Shown one piece after another: positions 14,430 to 29,699 of a stretch of DNA of 64,000 nucleotides; position 1 is the stretch's first letter; every line of letters begins with the position of its first letter. Made by a program: the position numbers and the translations under genes. The stretch spans positions 1 to 64,000 of the forward strand of contig JAQFVV010000286.1 in NCBI GenBank assembly GCA_028023455.1. The letters run 5' to 3'. The notes below the pieces were generated by a model. It was not told the origin of the DNA. It saw only the letters and a list, made by a program, of their open reading frames with translations, and searched no databases. This DNA comes from Epiperipatus broadwayi. Its lineage: Eukaryota; Onychophora; Udeonychophora; Euonychophora; Peripatidae.

Positions 14430-16060
14430 ATTTTCACAGATTTGTATATTTAAATAAAAAGTTGAAGTTATCTCTATATATTTTAAATAAGTTTTACTAT
14501 AATGTAATACAGCAATGCACCAATTATGGTGAAATTTAAATCTACAATGCCTGTTTTTAATGTGTGCATATTTAAAACAACCATTTACATACAAGATGAC
14601 AAATGCCAGAATCTAATGTTGCTACTATCTGCCAATATACTATATCTACTAGGAGATATACAAACAAACACATTGGATTAAAGGCTCACCTATAATTTAA
14701 ATAATCGATAGCAAAGCAAAGGCATTTTAACTATGTGATCGTAAGATGAAACTCATCAAGTTGGATGAGAGTTAATTAATGACAACTTTATGGGGTTTTC
14801 TTTTTTACTATTTAATTAAAAACATTGAATTAATAGATGAAATGATTTAATTATCTTTAAAACTTTTGTTATTTAACCAAGCTTGACCTCAAATCATGTA
14901 TTGACAGTCTATAACTACACCATACTATTTATTATTAACGTTTTATTATTAATATTGACAATAAAATTTAATATGGATAAAAGCAGATATACAATATTTT
15001 GATAATGATAATAATTATATTTTTCAAGTATCTTGTCATTGAATGCATGTAAATAACATTAATATTTGATTTCTAAACCACTTTAAGTACTTGACAAGCT
15101 CTGTCTTTATACAACCATCAATAAAAATAGATGGCATTTACATATTAAAACGAATTATCCAACGTGCGATTCAGATATGATGTGTGTTTGCAATCTTCTT
15201 CACTATTTTATTAAAAAGTTTATGTCAAAAATGATAAAGTACCACATCCTTTAATTATTTTAAAACTTGAAATGTTTTACATTATGCTGTTTTTAGTGAA
15301 GATTTTTCAAAATTTTAACAATTTAAAATGTTAACAATTTGCAAAGTAAATTTTGTAATTTGTTTCATCTTTCAAATATTATTATTATTTCTATTACTAT
15401 ATATAAAAGCAAATAATTTTGAAAATAAAATTTTAAAGTTAAACAATGTAAAAAAATTTGACACCTACAATTTTCAAAGTTTGTTTCAAATATAAGTTTC
15501 ATGATTTAAAATATAACTCTTATATACATAGTTCATTACGGCTGCAACTCAGTGAAATAAACGTGTTTGTAATAAATAGCACACATGTAAACTTTAAAAA
15601 AAATACGGCTGCATATAAGTTTTACAACACATACAAAATAAAAGTACTGTCATTATTATTGTATAAACTATGAAAAACTCTGTCTTTAAAATGTAATCAT
15701 CTAAACACAATTTTATTATTGCTTCTTAGATGAGTTGTGTGTATATATATAATCTGAATGCATTTTCATTGACCTTTAAATTGAATTTTCTTTATATTTT
15801 TCCATTTAATTACATATAGAAAATTATATTAATGTAAAATGCCAAAAATATTTTACAATTTAAATTTTATCAAAAGTTAATATATGTATATAGAAACAGT
15901 GCATACCACTATCTGAAATCTATGTAAAATATTTAAATGCCCAGTAGCTATATTATTTCAGCCACATTCCCCATTTAAATAAAAAAGTTCGAAATTTAGC
16001 ACTAAAATTTGAGGTGTCTTTATTTAAAGTTGGGGTATGACTGGAATAAGACAGCTATGA
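14430..16060. other. AT-rich non-coding interval
   Basis: No recognisable gene or element. Frames of 65 codons (14594-14397, minus) and 71 codons (15458-15673, plus) have no known motif and a composition typical of random AT-rich DNA. Confidence 0.4.
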
Positions 16061-16064
16061 TGCA

Positions 16065-16065
<1 letters not shown>

Positions 16066-16149
<84 letters not shown>
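16066..16149. repeat. (TA)n microsatellite
   Basis: About 84 bp of pure TA. The IYIYI-rich frames on both strands across this segment (16009-16317) are repeat translations. Confidence 0.98.
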
Positions 16150-16153
<4 letters not shown>

Positions 16154-16312
16154 TTGATATCTGTATTCGTTTCACAATATATGTAATATACAAATCAATA
16201 TATATATATATCAAAATACAGTACAATTTATATAAATTATATTCTTTTAGAAGTACTTTCGACTATACACTTTGTAGTCTTTATCAACTATATAACGTAT
16301 ATATATATATAT
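16150..16312 (-). mobile_element. Penelope-like element terminal fragment
   Basis: Contains in order AAGTTTGATATCTGTAT, ACAATATATGTAATAT, a short TA run, CAAAATACAGTA, TTTTAGAAGTACTTT and TAGTCTTTATCAACTAT. The same ordered blocks occur at 56364-56545 (downstream of the GIY-YIG coding region) and partly at 57485-57586. It is therefore a stand-alone terminal piece of that Penelope-like family. Strand is given by analogy with the coding copy. Confidence 0.7.
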
Positions 16313-19064
16313 TGTAATGGGCTCGGGATTTACTCAGGAAAGATGGGGTCACATCTTACTATGGTCAGGCTTTGAATCTTTGGATAGGATGCAAATGATT
16401 ACACAATGAAATAAATAACCTATGATTGTATCTACTTCCAATAGACTAAATCTACATATTTTTATTAACCTAGATACAATTTGGGTCAGTTCAGCCAGTT
16501 CTCACCTCTTTATGGTTCCATTATTCTATAGTATTCAAACTCAGGGAGTAATTACTTTTGACACTTTTAACAGGGAATAAAATAATACTAATTAGCAACT
16601 GTTACATCTCTATATAGATGATAATTGATTATCTAAACTATAAAAATCTTCTAATATCATTGCACATAGAATAAGTTCAGGGTGTGCATATATGTATATA
16701 TTGAAGATTATCACATCAATTGGCTTGAATATATCTATTTATGCTTTTAATAATAAGAATAATGATGATAAGTGTGATAATAATGATGATAATAATTCCG
16801 GTGATGGGTATAAGAATAATGATGATCTAGAGACCAGATTAAGGTAACAAATTATTTTAACATTTATTGATAACAAAAAAAATAAACAAATATATAATAA
16901 TACTAAATTATATAATATGCTATGTCAAGGATGAGCTTTTACCATATTGTTACCTAATAATGATAATAATAAAAAATTCTTATTCATAAGCACATAGTAG
17001 GAATTCATGCACTTGGCATCAGTTATTTAGAAAGACATATATAAAAATAATATTTACATAATTGAGAATCTAATTGGCTAATAAATCCTATTTACAGTCA
17101 CATCATAAAAATCTTTGTTATCCAGTTCATATTGACAGTGTAAATCTTCTTGGAGCCCCTCTCTATCTATAGATGTCTCTAATATTAATAAAAACAGAAG
17201 CATCCACACAAGATTGCTATTCAATCACACAAAACTAACACATAACAAGAATTAATGATTAACAAACTAACATCAATTCTGTCCTATTTTATAGTGTAGT
17301 TGCTTAATGGGGGATAATATTGAAATCTTATCTTTTATTTTACATCATGCTGTCAATGTCAATTTGGTTGAGTAGGCAAGTTTTTTTAGATTTTATTTAA
17401 CAACAAATAAATATCTAGCTAAATCTAATAACTTTCTCCTCCTTACTCTCATAATAAACTTTTCCAAAAAAATGTGAACACATTTGCTGCCTAGTGTGGA
17501 AATGAAAATAAATAAAAAATAACAATAATAGAAAATCAAAAAAAAATCAAATTTTTAAATCATTCATATTAGTAAAAGTTTGATGAGTCTGCTGGAAAGG
17601 TCATTCATATTATGATTCCATTATTTTCTAAATGAACCTTTCTGACTAAAAACAGAATTCTGTTCCCTCAAATAGTGGAATTCTCCTTCTTGGAATGATA
17701 AAATAGGGATCCTGTCCATGTTATTTTCTATTGAATTATGAGGAGGCATCTCATAAAAGACAATTGATGTTCTTCAGGCTTTATAGCAATGAACAGATGA
17801 AGTCACTATGCTTTCATGGCTCTGGTGATGGAATTCTATCCTCTATGGTATTTAAGCTTCACACTCTTAGTTCAAAATGCTTGAGTCTGGCTTATTTAAA
17901 TATAATTGAGGCATAGATTAAGATGGGTCCCATCTTTTTCTAATAGTTCTGGCTTGTGTTTTAGAATTTAGAGTCCCATGTGATGCCATTATTCCATCTG
18001 ATTGGCTGTCACGTAAGCATTTTTAAAGCGTATCTGTTTGAAGGTGTTTAGCTTTCACATTATTATAATATTATCTGTTTAATCTTAAATTTAATATAAT
18101 ATTTAATATCGTAGATCTTTCTTTTAAAACATTTTTTTCACTTCCACAAGGTATTCACACAATATTTAGTACAGCAGTTTTCTTCTAAAATCTATATTTC
18201 AATTTAGATCGGATTTAAAGCGGTATTAATACAACATTTATCAAATCTACTTTTCTAGGATTCAGCAGCTTTGTGAATGAAAATATTATTTATTCAATCA
18301 TTTTCATGGAGCTGTTAAGTTAAACTTTGTTTTCCAAATTCAAGTATATTTACTACTATTACTTACAGTCGTTCATAGAAAATAGTGTTTGTTAGTCATT
18401 TAATTAACACTTTTTCATAGACATAATTCCATATTAATAAATCACTAAATTTATGATTATTAATTTATAAATAAGTCTTAACAGCTTTGTCAATCCAAAT
18501 TTTAATTTTCTCATCAATACAATAAGCATTCATTAATTTTTTTACTAGAATAAAATCATTAGCTCTCGAAAACAGTTTCTTTTTCATAAATCTTTAGTTG
18601 TTTAAGAACTTCCTCTGATATTAAAGAAAATAAACATTTAAATTTTTTTAGGAATTATCTTATTTTAACAAATTATATCAGAAGATTAAAATTATGTAAT
18701 TAGCACTAAGTTTTAAGTTCTTTTTTTCCATACATCTGCTTCAAGTTAGACACCTAAACAGTTGGTGATGAATAACATTTTTAGATAAAATAAAACAATT
18801 TAAAAATGTTACCTGCATCATTTTTATTTCAGAAAGGAAGGATTTTTGCCATAGATATACTATTAATTGGCATCTTACTGATAATCTCTTCTTTAATATT
18901 GGATCAAAATATATTGGTTAATTTCAGAATGAGAATTCAATGTCATATAAAAAAATTAAGTAGACATTTTAACTTTAACAACAACAACAACAATAACATA
19001 AATCTTATTAAAATTTTACACTTCTTTGAATTTCAAGTTTAAGTTCATCTGCAACTTTTATGCA
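16313..19064. other. Non-coding interval of mixed composition
   Basis: The part at 16313-16700 is less AT-rich than its surroundings and starts directly after a TA run with TGTAATGGGCTCGGG; it may be part of an unidentified element. At 17580-18020 there is another higher-complexity block with a 61-codon frame (17731-17916) that I do not recognise, ending near GATTGGCTGTCACGTAA, an inverted CCAAT plus E-box-like combination. The rest is plain AT-rich DNA. Confidence 0.35.
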
Positions 19065-19165
19065 CTTCTCCAATATACTTCTTTGGTGCACTTCTCCTAA
19101 TACAATTCTCAATACAATTTCCACTGCAATTCTCAATACAATTCCCAATGCAATTCTCATAAATA
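19065..19165. repeat. Degenerate short tandem repeat around CAATTCTCAATA
   Basis: Several imperfect copies of a 12 bp unit (CAATTCTCAATA / CAATTTCCACTG / CAATTCCCAATG) in direct succession, around 19098-19158. Confidence 0.75.
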
Positions 19166-19369
19166 TAGATATAAAATTTAATATATCAGCATTTTTACAG
19201 GAACCCCATTTATCTAATTCCCATTAGATCTCTCATTATATTTACACAAGTTACTTTTGTTAACAACAGCCCATTTACTCTCACTCATTTCTTGTGGAAT
19301 GGATCTAAGGCTTTGTGCATTGTAGGAATCTCAGATGTAGAGAACAAATAATGATTCTTTTTGACTTAA

Positions 19370-21020
19370 CTAGTTATTTGAGATGGGCCATCATAAAGGT
19401 TCAAAAACATTCTAAAGATATGTTTTTGAAGATTACTAATATGAGGGATGCAGACCAAAACATAGTAATGGACTGTAACTTGATGTGGACATTTTGTACC
19501 CATCTTTCCAAGATTAATCCAAGCTTTTTCCTGATCATGCTCACTGTCTACCTTTTTAGTAATGAAAAGTAAAGTAGACTTTATAAGCAATGTCTTAGAC
19601 CTCCCAAATTGCAACTAAATTAGGGTAAATTTGGTAGATTCATTTATCATAACATTGATATAATGAATTACCCAAGATACCTTATTGACCCATTGCCTAT
19701 GATTTTGTTCAAGATAAACTCTGAACAATCTCCCTAATTCTCATATTATCCAATCATAATGATTTGATTGTGGATTTCTGATGGAGTCCATAATGTATTT
19801 TATATTTTGGCTTTGAATCCACTTTCTTCAAGTACAAGATATAAATGCAATAGCATCATCAGTCAAAATGGAGGTTGACTTGCCTACCAAAGGAATTTGG
19901 AGAATATCAAAGTACTTTTACATTTTTTGCATCAGTCTTTACTGAATATTTTAGTGAACATCATACACAACCAGTATGAACCTTTGGTGGTTGAAAGGCT
20001 AAATGGCCCATAAAAGTCAATGGTGAATAATTCACTGGGCCTAGCAGGTAATATGAGATGAAGTACTCCAGCATAAGACTTATGGAAGACTTTACAGACC
20101 CTAAGCCTATTAGTTATTGTTTCTGCCATTTTGGTCTAGTAAAATAGTATTGCTTAAGAATAGGCTCAGCCTTTTGCACCCCATAATGCGCCATATTGTC
20201 AGTGCACATAGAAAATTAGCTTATTTATTAGACTAGGTGGAATCATTACCCTCCAGGAGCTATCATCTTCTTTGTTTAATTTCTTCACTAAAAATCCCAT
20301 TATTAATCTTAAATTTACCCCTTACTCTAGGAACAAATTTATTCCCAGTATTCAATTGAACATAATTTGCTAAAACCTCAGTGATGTTCTTTAAATTTCT
20401 AATCTGTGATTGTAATAGAGCTAAACTTTGATAAAGCATAAGAATTGTCTTTTCTAATAACACTTCAACATTACTAATTATATTAGGGCTATTATAAATT
20501 ACCTCAAGGGGATTCCTACCTAGTATATCAGCTATAATATTATTTTTTCTCACAATATACTATACTACAGCTAAATAACTGAAGATACAAACTTCATCTT
20601 ATTAGTCTCTCATTGTTGAGGTAGCTCCTATTCAAAAACTCCAAACTGTGATTGTCTGACAGATCCACTATCGGGGTCCCAATAAAATCTGTCTTAATTT
20701 CTGGAATTCCAATGCCACTGCTAATACTTCCCTCTCTATTGTAGTGTAATTTAATTTCACTCCCTTTTAAATATCTTTTAAAGAAAGTATAATATTTTAG
20801 ATTCATTTTTATCATTCATCTGATATAGGACTACTTTCCTACCCAAATCCACTGCTGTGAGTTTGCAAATAGAATTTCTTTTTAAAATAGGATATGCCAG
20901 TATGACATTATTCAGAAACATGATTTTAATTTTGTTAAACTCTACTGTGTATTCTGAGGTCCACTTCCATTTTTTGCTTTTCTTAAATAATTCAAATAAA
21001 TGAAAGATGCAAAAAGCCAA
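19370..21020 (-). pseudogene. Ty3/Gypsy-type pol relic (RT end, RNase H, integrase)
   Basis: On the minus strand, 21020-20778 encodes a KSKKWKWTSEY ... FNKIKIMF ... ILAYPIL stretch and VDLGRKVVLYQM, matching the end of RT and the start of RNase H; the family's TDAS motif is degraded to TAVD. 20553-20509 has MRKNNIIADILGRNP, the equivalent of the N-x-x-ADxLSR end of RNase H. 20230-20080 holds an integrase zinc-binding relic across a frameshift (AHYGVQK ... LRVCKVF, with the second cysteine of CxxC replaced by Phe). 20129-19932 continues with PSELFTIDFYGPF and FSK, the start of the integrase core. Further downstream the core is unreadable except for scattered similarity to about 19400. TAA, TAG, TGA and frameshifts are all present. 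No LTRs were found flanking it. Confidence 0.85.
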
Positions 21021-21212
21021 ATTTGTGTAAAATTTATGATATTAATTACATATTCATAACAGAAACATTTTAATCATTAGTTAATTAAAGTTATATAACC
21101 TTAGATCAATTATAGATACTGTTTGATTCAATAAACTTTTCTTAGAAAAAAATTTTTTTAGTTAAACATTAGCAATAATGAAACACCAGCTTTTTTGGAA
21201 AAGACAAATGTC

Positions 21213-21718
21213 ACATTATAAGGCACTTGGACTCACACTCTCAAACTCCCCACAGCTCTCCAATCCACCTTGTATAACTGATACACATAACCACATACAT
21301 GTGAAAAAGATAAATGATCTCCAATATAGTATTTTATACTGGACAGCACTCATCAGTTGGTTCAGATCACCATCTTTGACACATACATACAATAACTGCT
21401 CAATTTATGTTAAGATAGAAAATCTTCAAACTTTAATCTTTGGATTTTCATTGATATGGATGGCTGAAGAGTGGAAAAGATTAAAGCTTGTTCATTAATT
21501 TTGAAGATTTGCTATATTAATATAAACTGAGCAGTGATTGTATGTATGTGTTGAAGATGGGATCTAAACCAACTGATGAGTACTGGTTTAGCAAGAAATA
21601 TGTATAATTGAAATTATTTATTTTTTTACATGTATGTGGTCATGTGTATCAATTGTATAAATTGAATTGAATAGCTATGAAAAGTTTGAAGCCTGCGTTC
21701 AAGTCTCATATAATTACA
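21213..21718. mobile_element. Palindromic foldback element, family A, copy 3
   Basis: The left arm (CTGATACACATAACCACATACATG near 21279, TCATCAGTTGGTTCAGATC near 21349) pairs with the right arm (AAACCAACTGATGAGTA near 21566, GTCATGTGTATCAATTG near 21638). The centre contains ATGGATGGCTGAAGAGTG, also present in copy 2. The outer right end has TGCGTTCAAGTCTC, a diverged B-box-like motif. The arms have decayed more than in copy 1. The 106-codon plus-strand frame here is a chance frame. Confidence 0.82.
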
Positions 21719-22067
21719 TATAAGATTATATAGGGGGTGTTTTATTTATTCTTTATATTATGTTATATAGTCAATTCTTTAAATTTTATTGAATCAAATT
21801 TCTGCACCATAATTTTATTATGTTTTACTCATGTTTTATTGTTTGGTTTTATTATTTTTCTTCCAATATAATCATTCACAGAACAATCTCATTCAAATAT
21901 ATTATTATTCATGTTGAATGAGATATCTTTTCATCTGAGCTTCAACCACATATATTATAAATGAAATTTCATTGATATCCAAAAAGGCTGAACCTTATTA
22001 TTATTGGTGATCTAAGTTCACAAATTAATCAAGATACAGCTTAACATTTCATATACTATTAAATATT

Positions 22068-22716
22068 ACTAATTTTAACAGCACATAAACAATTTCACTA
22101 CTTATTTAAATATGTAACATGTAGGAAAATAATCATTCATACATGTTAAATTGTTTGCAAGTTTATTTAAAAAATAATTTGTTATGAGTCTGTGTACAAA
22201 TCTACCTGAAAAACATATTTGGATGAGACTATTCTGTGAAATATTATATTCGTACAGTCAAAATAAGAGTCAAAGATCACATGACCCTATCTCTTAATCT
22301 TGTAAGTTACAAACAATGAGGATTGCCAATTCCTCTACAAGCTTTGTGATAAATGCTTAGACAAAGCCAGCACTTAAAATATCTCTGTCAGGAGCCCCTC
22401 CCCAAACCCCTGACCATGGTTTCGTGCTTTGGCACTCCTCAGAGATAACTTTTAGGTAAGTGCTTGGCTTTGGGTTGGTATTTTTAGATCTAGTGTCTGA
22501 ACCTACCCTGACACCTCTCTGAACAGTGCCAAAGCATGAAACCATGGTCAGGGGTTTGGGGAGGGGTTCCTGACAGAGACATTTTAAGTGCTGGATTTGG
22601 CTAAGCATTTATCACAAATCTTGTAGAGGAATTGGAAATCATCATTGTTTATTATATTCCTACATCTTACATATTTAAATCAGTAGTAAAATTGTTTATG
22701 TGCTGTTAAAATTAGA
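22068..22716. mobile_element. Large foldback element, family B, with a GC-richer core
   Basis: 22311-22436 is the reverse complement of 22525-22650 with roughly 10% mismatches by eye, including the strikingly GC-rich AACCCCTGACCATGG and its partner CCATGGTCAGGGG. Outside this, TTTTAACAGCACATAAACAA (22075 region) pairs with TTGTTTATGTGCTGTTAAAA (22692 region). A stretch of about 180 bp in the left arm (22128-22310) has no partner and looks like a later insertion, or a deletion on the right. The loop of about 88 bp (22437-22524) is also less AT-rich than the surroundings. The 83-codon minus-strand frame crossing it is a palindrome artefact. Confidence 0.85.
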
Positions 22717-24890
<2,174 letters not shown>

Positions 24891-26127
24891 TTAGTCTTAT
24901 TAAAACATGTTTTACTCATTGTAGATTTTTTGAAGCATGGTTATAAAATAATGAGTATTTGAACTTATGTAAAGCATTTAAACTTGTATCAAGAAGAGAT
25001 TTATTAAGAAACTATATGGCAAGGATATTGGGTGATTGCTTCCATTTTATTTGCAACATAAAACAATGTATCAAAATAAATGATGTATTAAGTAACAATT
25101 AAGTAGTTTAAAATTAATATATAACAATGTTCAGTAGTAGATTCATAACTTATTGCATTTTTCTCTTCACTCAATAATCTTGTGATCTTAATAATACATT
25201 ATTAGTAAAGATTTCATTAAAATTTTAAATTGGTTATATTTAAGATATCCCTGTTAGAATAGTTAACAATGAATTAATAAAAGTTGGCACCATGAATCAT
25301 TGAAACTTGATGTTGTATTTAAATCTTCATTCGGACAAACATACAATATCTTAATAACAAAATCTGAGATCAATTTTTTTTATAAAATTGAAAAATTTGT
25401 GCCATCGAATATTTATTTTAAGTATACTTTACTAAAACATCAGTAAGTTAATTAAAATGTTTTCAATATGCTAACATTAAATTAATAATAGATGTAATTT
25501 GTAACTCTTCTTGTTAACTTTTTTCTCTCTTTCCAATAGGATTTTTAGTATTTACAGATGATCCTGTGTCCCAAACTTGGTAGCTATTTTTTTAAGTATA
25601 TAGTTTTAGGGATATACAAATATTTATTCATGTTTCTTTTTCAATTTTATTTCATTGAATATGTGTTAATTGTTATGTTTATAAAACTAATAAATTGATT
25701 ATAAATTCCATTCAGAAAGTTTATTTCAATCTTTTTTTTATAAAAATAGTATCTAAATGCTGACAAGCTTCAAACATTATCATAGTTCTTTACATTCAGT
25801 GTCTTATTTTTGTTACTATTATTTTATCAAATTGATGAAAGTTTTGGATCTTTCTCTGACAGAACAGCATGCAATGAAGTATTTCCAAAGGTATGGACTC
25901 TTGTTTTCATGAAAATTCTGTGTTAATGGGCATGCTATGACCTTTACATTTCTTATATTTTTTTTATTTTTATATTAATAAGTTGAAGTCTACATTAATG
26001 GGCACAATATGACACTTTATGTTTATTATATATTTTTTGTTTTTATATTAATAAATGAACTCAATATAAAAAATAAAAAATAAAGTGGACATATTATAAT
26101 TAATTTTTGCAGAAATTTTACTTTTTA

Positions 26128-26320
<193 letters not shown>

Positions 26321-29300
26321 TGTATATATTAAATATGATCACTTTTTCTCAGACATTTTGTTTTAAATATGTATTGCATGCCCCAAAAACTGTATAATTA
26401 AAAAATGTCTGTTAAGCTTAGGAGACAGGATAACATGTAAAACTGATTTTTTTTTACAATATTTTTTAAATATAAGATGTTAAAGAATGTAAATTTTTAT
26501 AATTAAAATATATTTTATCTTATTACATATCATTAACAAGTTTTTTTATTACACTTATGCCTATAATTCTGAAAAGATTAGATATTTACACATAACTCAT
26601 GCTATTTAATGGTGATCCATATATGAGAAAAATGTACAATGTGATTTTTGCAGTTCAAAAAATAATGTATTTATTAAAAATTACTTTAAAATGTAATATG
26701 GGTAGTTTCATCTATCTATAAAATTTATGCTACTTACAGATAGGATTATGGGTCAACTAATATACAATGGAAAGTCCCTAAATGCACAAATTGTATTAGA
26801 TCATGGATAACTTTGTTGATGAGAACAAATATTTAAGGAGTAATAATAATATACAAATAATTTCATTTTAAAATAGCAAGTATAGAATCATACTCATCTC
26901 AAAACACATAAAACCAATTTACATTAGCCAATATATATTTTGGTACATCTAAAAAATAAGTAAGAACAATTATTTATAGTTAAATATAGTGTCAATTCAT
27001 TGATACCATACTCTGAGTAATCAAACAATAGAAAATGGTGATAATCAGTGACTTTAACAATGATCTATGTATTGACCAATGTTATGTTGAACGAATTAAA
27101 ATATTTGTCATTAGGCAAAAAGATTTCAGCATCACTAATCATCATTTTTCATCTATTATAAAAGAAATAGTATGTCAGTATATTGATGATGATGATTCTC
27201 TTATATTTAATTCAATACATATTTTTATGATTATTTACCTAAATTAGACGTTTTTTAATTTGCTAGTGGCTAAACATTGATTTTTCCAGTTTTAAAGATC
27301 TCAAATATTATGAGGTTTAATATCATTAAGCAATAAATTAATAAATGTGTCTAAGTAAACAACTACTTATGAATGCTATTAAATAATTAAATAAAGAATG
27401 GGATAGCCCCATTCTTTATGATAATATAAAAATACAGATTAAGATAAAATTGGGCAGAAGGATTAGGTTAAAGCAGAGTTTAAAATAAATATTAGGCTAA
27501 GTAAGTTATTATTGCATAGAATACAAGCAAAATATAATTTTGAGTTAAATAAAACTTAAATTGAATATGTATAGTAAGTTTTGCCTGTTTTAATAAATGG
27601 AATATAAATGATCACATGATATTAAAAAAATGAAAAGTTAATATCCACACAGGTTACAAGAAATGGAAATAAATTTACAAAAAAAAATGAAAATCAAAGA
27701 TAACAAAACCCTCAGATGATGGTAGACGAAGTCAGAACATAAATATCAACTTTTTAGATAAAGAATTAGTTACACAAATAAATCAAAATATTCAAGAAAT
27801 GACAATAAAATGTTGGACAACATCCAAGAAAATATGGAAAACAACAATCAAAACATATAAAAGAACATAATTGAAGTAAGTTAGAGCATCCAATAAATAA
27901 AAACGAGAAGTGTAAAAGGATAAAAGAAGTTAAATTAAAGTTTTCAAGAAAAGATCAATGGTAACAATAAAGACATATAAGAAAAAGATGGATGAAGTAG
28001 GTAAACAAAGTCTAACTCATTCAATATACAAAACATTTAATATATAAAAGAACATATGTGAAAGAGATCTTGCATAAGATGAAGAAAATGGAGTTGGCTG
28101 ATGAAGTCTAAGAAATTAATATAAAAAAATAAATACTGTCAAAACATTACTTGTTCAGTAAATTAAAAAATAAATGAAAGAAATAATTAAATTTAGGTAA
28201 ATCAGATGGTTATTTTGAAAATAAAATAGTAATAGATGAAGATTTAATAAAATATATAAAGAAAACAAAAATGTTACAAAAAAAAAAGTAAAAACCAAAG
28301 CAAAAAGCAAAAATAAAATAAGAGCTTTGCTATGACAATGCAAGCCAATTCATGATTACAAATATGCCCACACATGGCACATGGTTCTTTAGACTGTTAA
28401 GTTGTAATGTTGTCTTTAAAATTATTTTGCAAAAAATTTTATTGAAAGATTTCAACATTTTTTCTGTGGCACATATTTTTTTACCAATCATGTTTTTCAA
28501 TAAAAGCATTTAACATTGTATGATTTTAAATGTCTTTAAAATAATTTTTATATGTAAATGAAATTAGCCTTTTTTCCATAAAAAATATTAAAGTTTATCA
28601 TTAATTTTCTCCATAAACTCAATCTATTGATGATTTATATGCCACTTCAATAGTAAAATCATTGTTATTTCATAAACAAGTTGAAGATTATGGTAAATAT
28701 TGTTTTTATCTGCTGTCATATTTTCAGAATCTTAGCAGTATCTTTAAATTTATTTTTTTGCAATGCTTATATGTATTCCTAAATTATTCTATAGTATTAT
28801 TAATGTAAAATCCAATTAAATCTCAAACAATAGAATTAGCAATTACATACACAAATGTTTAAGCAAACATTATTATTTAAAATCAGTACTAAATGTAATA
28901 GTCTTTACTTCCACATTATAATAGTCATTTTAAAATGTAATGACTCACAGCCACATCTAAAATTAACCTTTAATATCATTACATGCATAATCATATATTC
29001 ACATAATCACAAGAATAATATAATGTTATGTAAGGCTAGCTTTTTTAGATAAAATGATAGTCAATAAATTTACTGAATAATAATACTATGTTTAACTGCT
29101 TAAGATTATGCAGGAACATCAAATTACCATAATGTTAGTATAAATATTTTAATTGCTGACTAAAGTAGGATTTTGTTTAATTTCTTTCATCTGAGAATTG
29201 ATCCAGAATTTTTCAGTTTTTGATTCTTCATAGCACATAATAACTATAGTATAAACTTAAGATTTGCCTTAACTAATGCTTTGTTTGTATTTAAACTATA

Positions 29301-29375
29301 TAACATAAGCATTATCACCTATGTGTTATGTACTATGTGTTTATTTTGTTAAATTCTATGTATAAAGATTAGATC

Positions 29376-29377
<2 letters not shown>
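26321..29377. other. Long AT-rich interval with only faint element traces
   Basis: A plus-strand 70-codon frame (27035-27247) begins MVIISDFNNDL, which loosely resembles the GDFN motif of LINE endonucleases, but nothing around it supports this. The segment at 27650-28340 is strongly A-biased on the plus strand. No gene recognised. Confidence 0.35.
27570..27640. mobile_element. Fragment of the family C foldback element
   Basis: Contains TAGTAAGTTTTGCCTGTTTTAA followed by TGATCACATGAT at similar spacing to the right end of the 63225-63891 element (ATAGTGAGTTTTGCCTG, GGTCATGTGATG). Only this terminal piece is recognisable. Confidence 0.55.

Positions 29378-29434
<57 letters not shown>
29378..29434. 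repeat. (TA)n microsatellite
   Basis: About 56 bp of TA, followed directly by TGTAACTCCCCTAC, a shift to less AT-rich sequence. Confidence 0.97.
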
Positions 29435-29437
<3 letters not shown>

Positions 29438-29699
29438 AACTCCCCTACTTAACACTGATCCTACACATTATATGAACAAATGCTCAGGGCACCAATTCTA
29501 TTAATGAATAGAATAAATTAACAACTTTATTTTGCTTTAAATTAGTATTGAGACTCTTCTATTTATGCCTGACTTATAGGTTAGCTCAGTGAAGGGTTAT
29601 AGAAAGTCAAGAACATATAGAATATAAATAAATGAAAGAATAAATACTATTGATCATTAAAATAAGATATATGCCTCATTTGTTAATCAACCAAATGAT

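Noticed and set aside
17996-18018. Promoter from GATTGGCTGTCACGTAA
   Set aside because: An isolated CCAAT/E-box pair without a credible downstream frame on either strand.
27035-27247. LINE endonuclease start (MVIISDFNND)
   Set aside because: Only the SDFN string resembles the family; no YTW, IDY or SDHN motifs follow in any frame.
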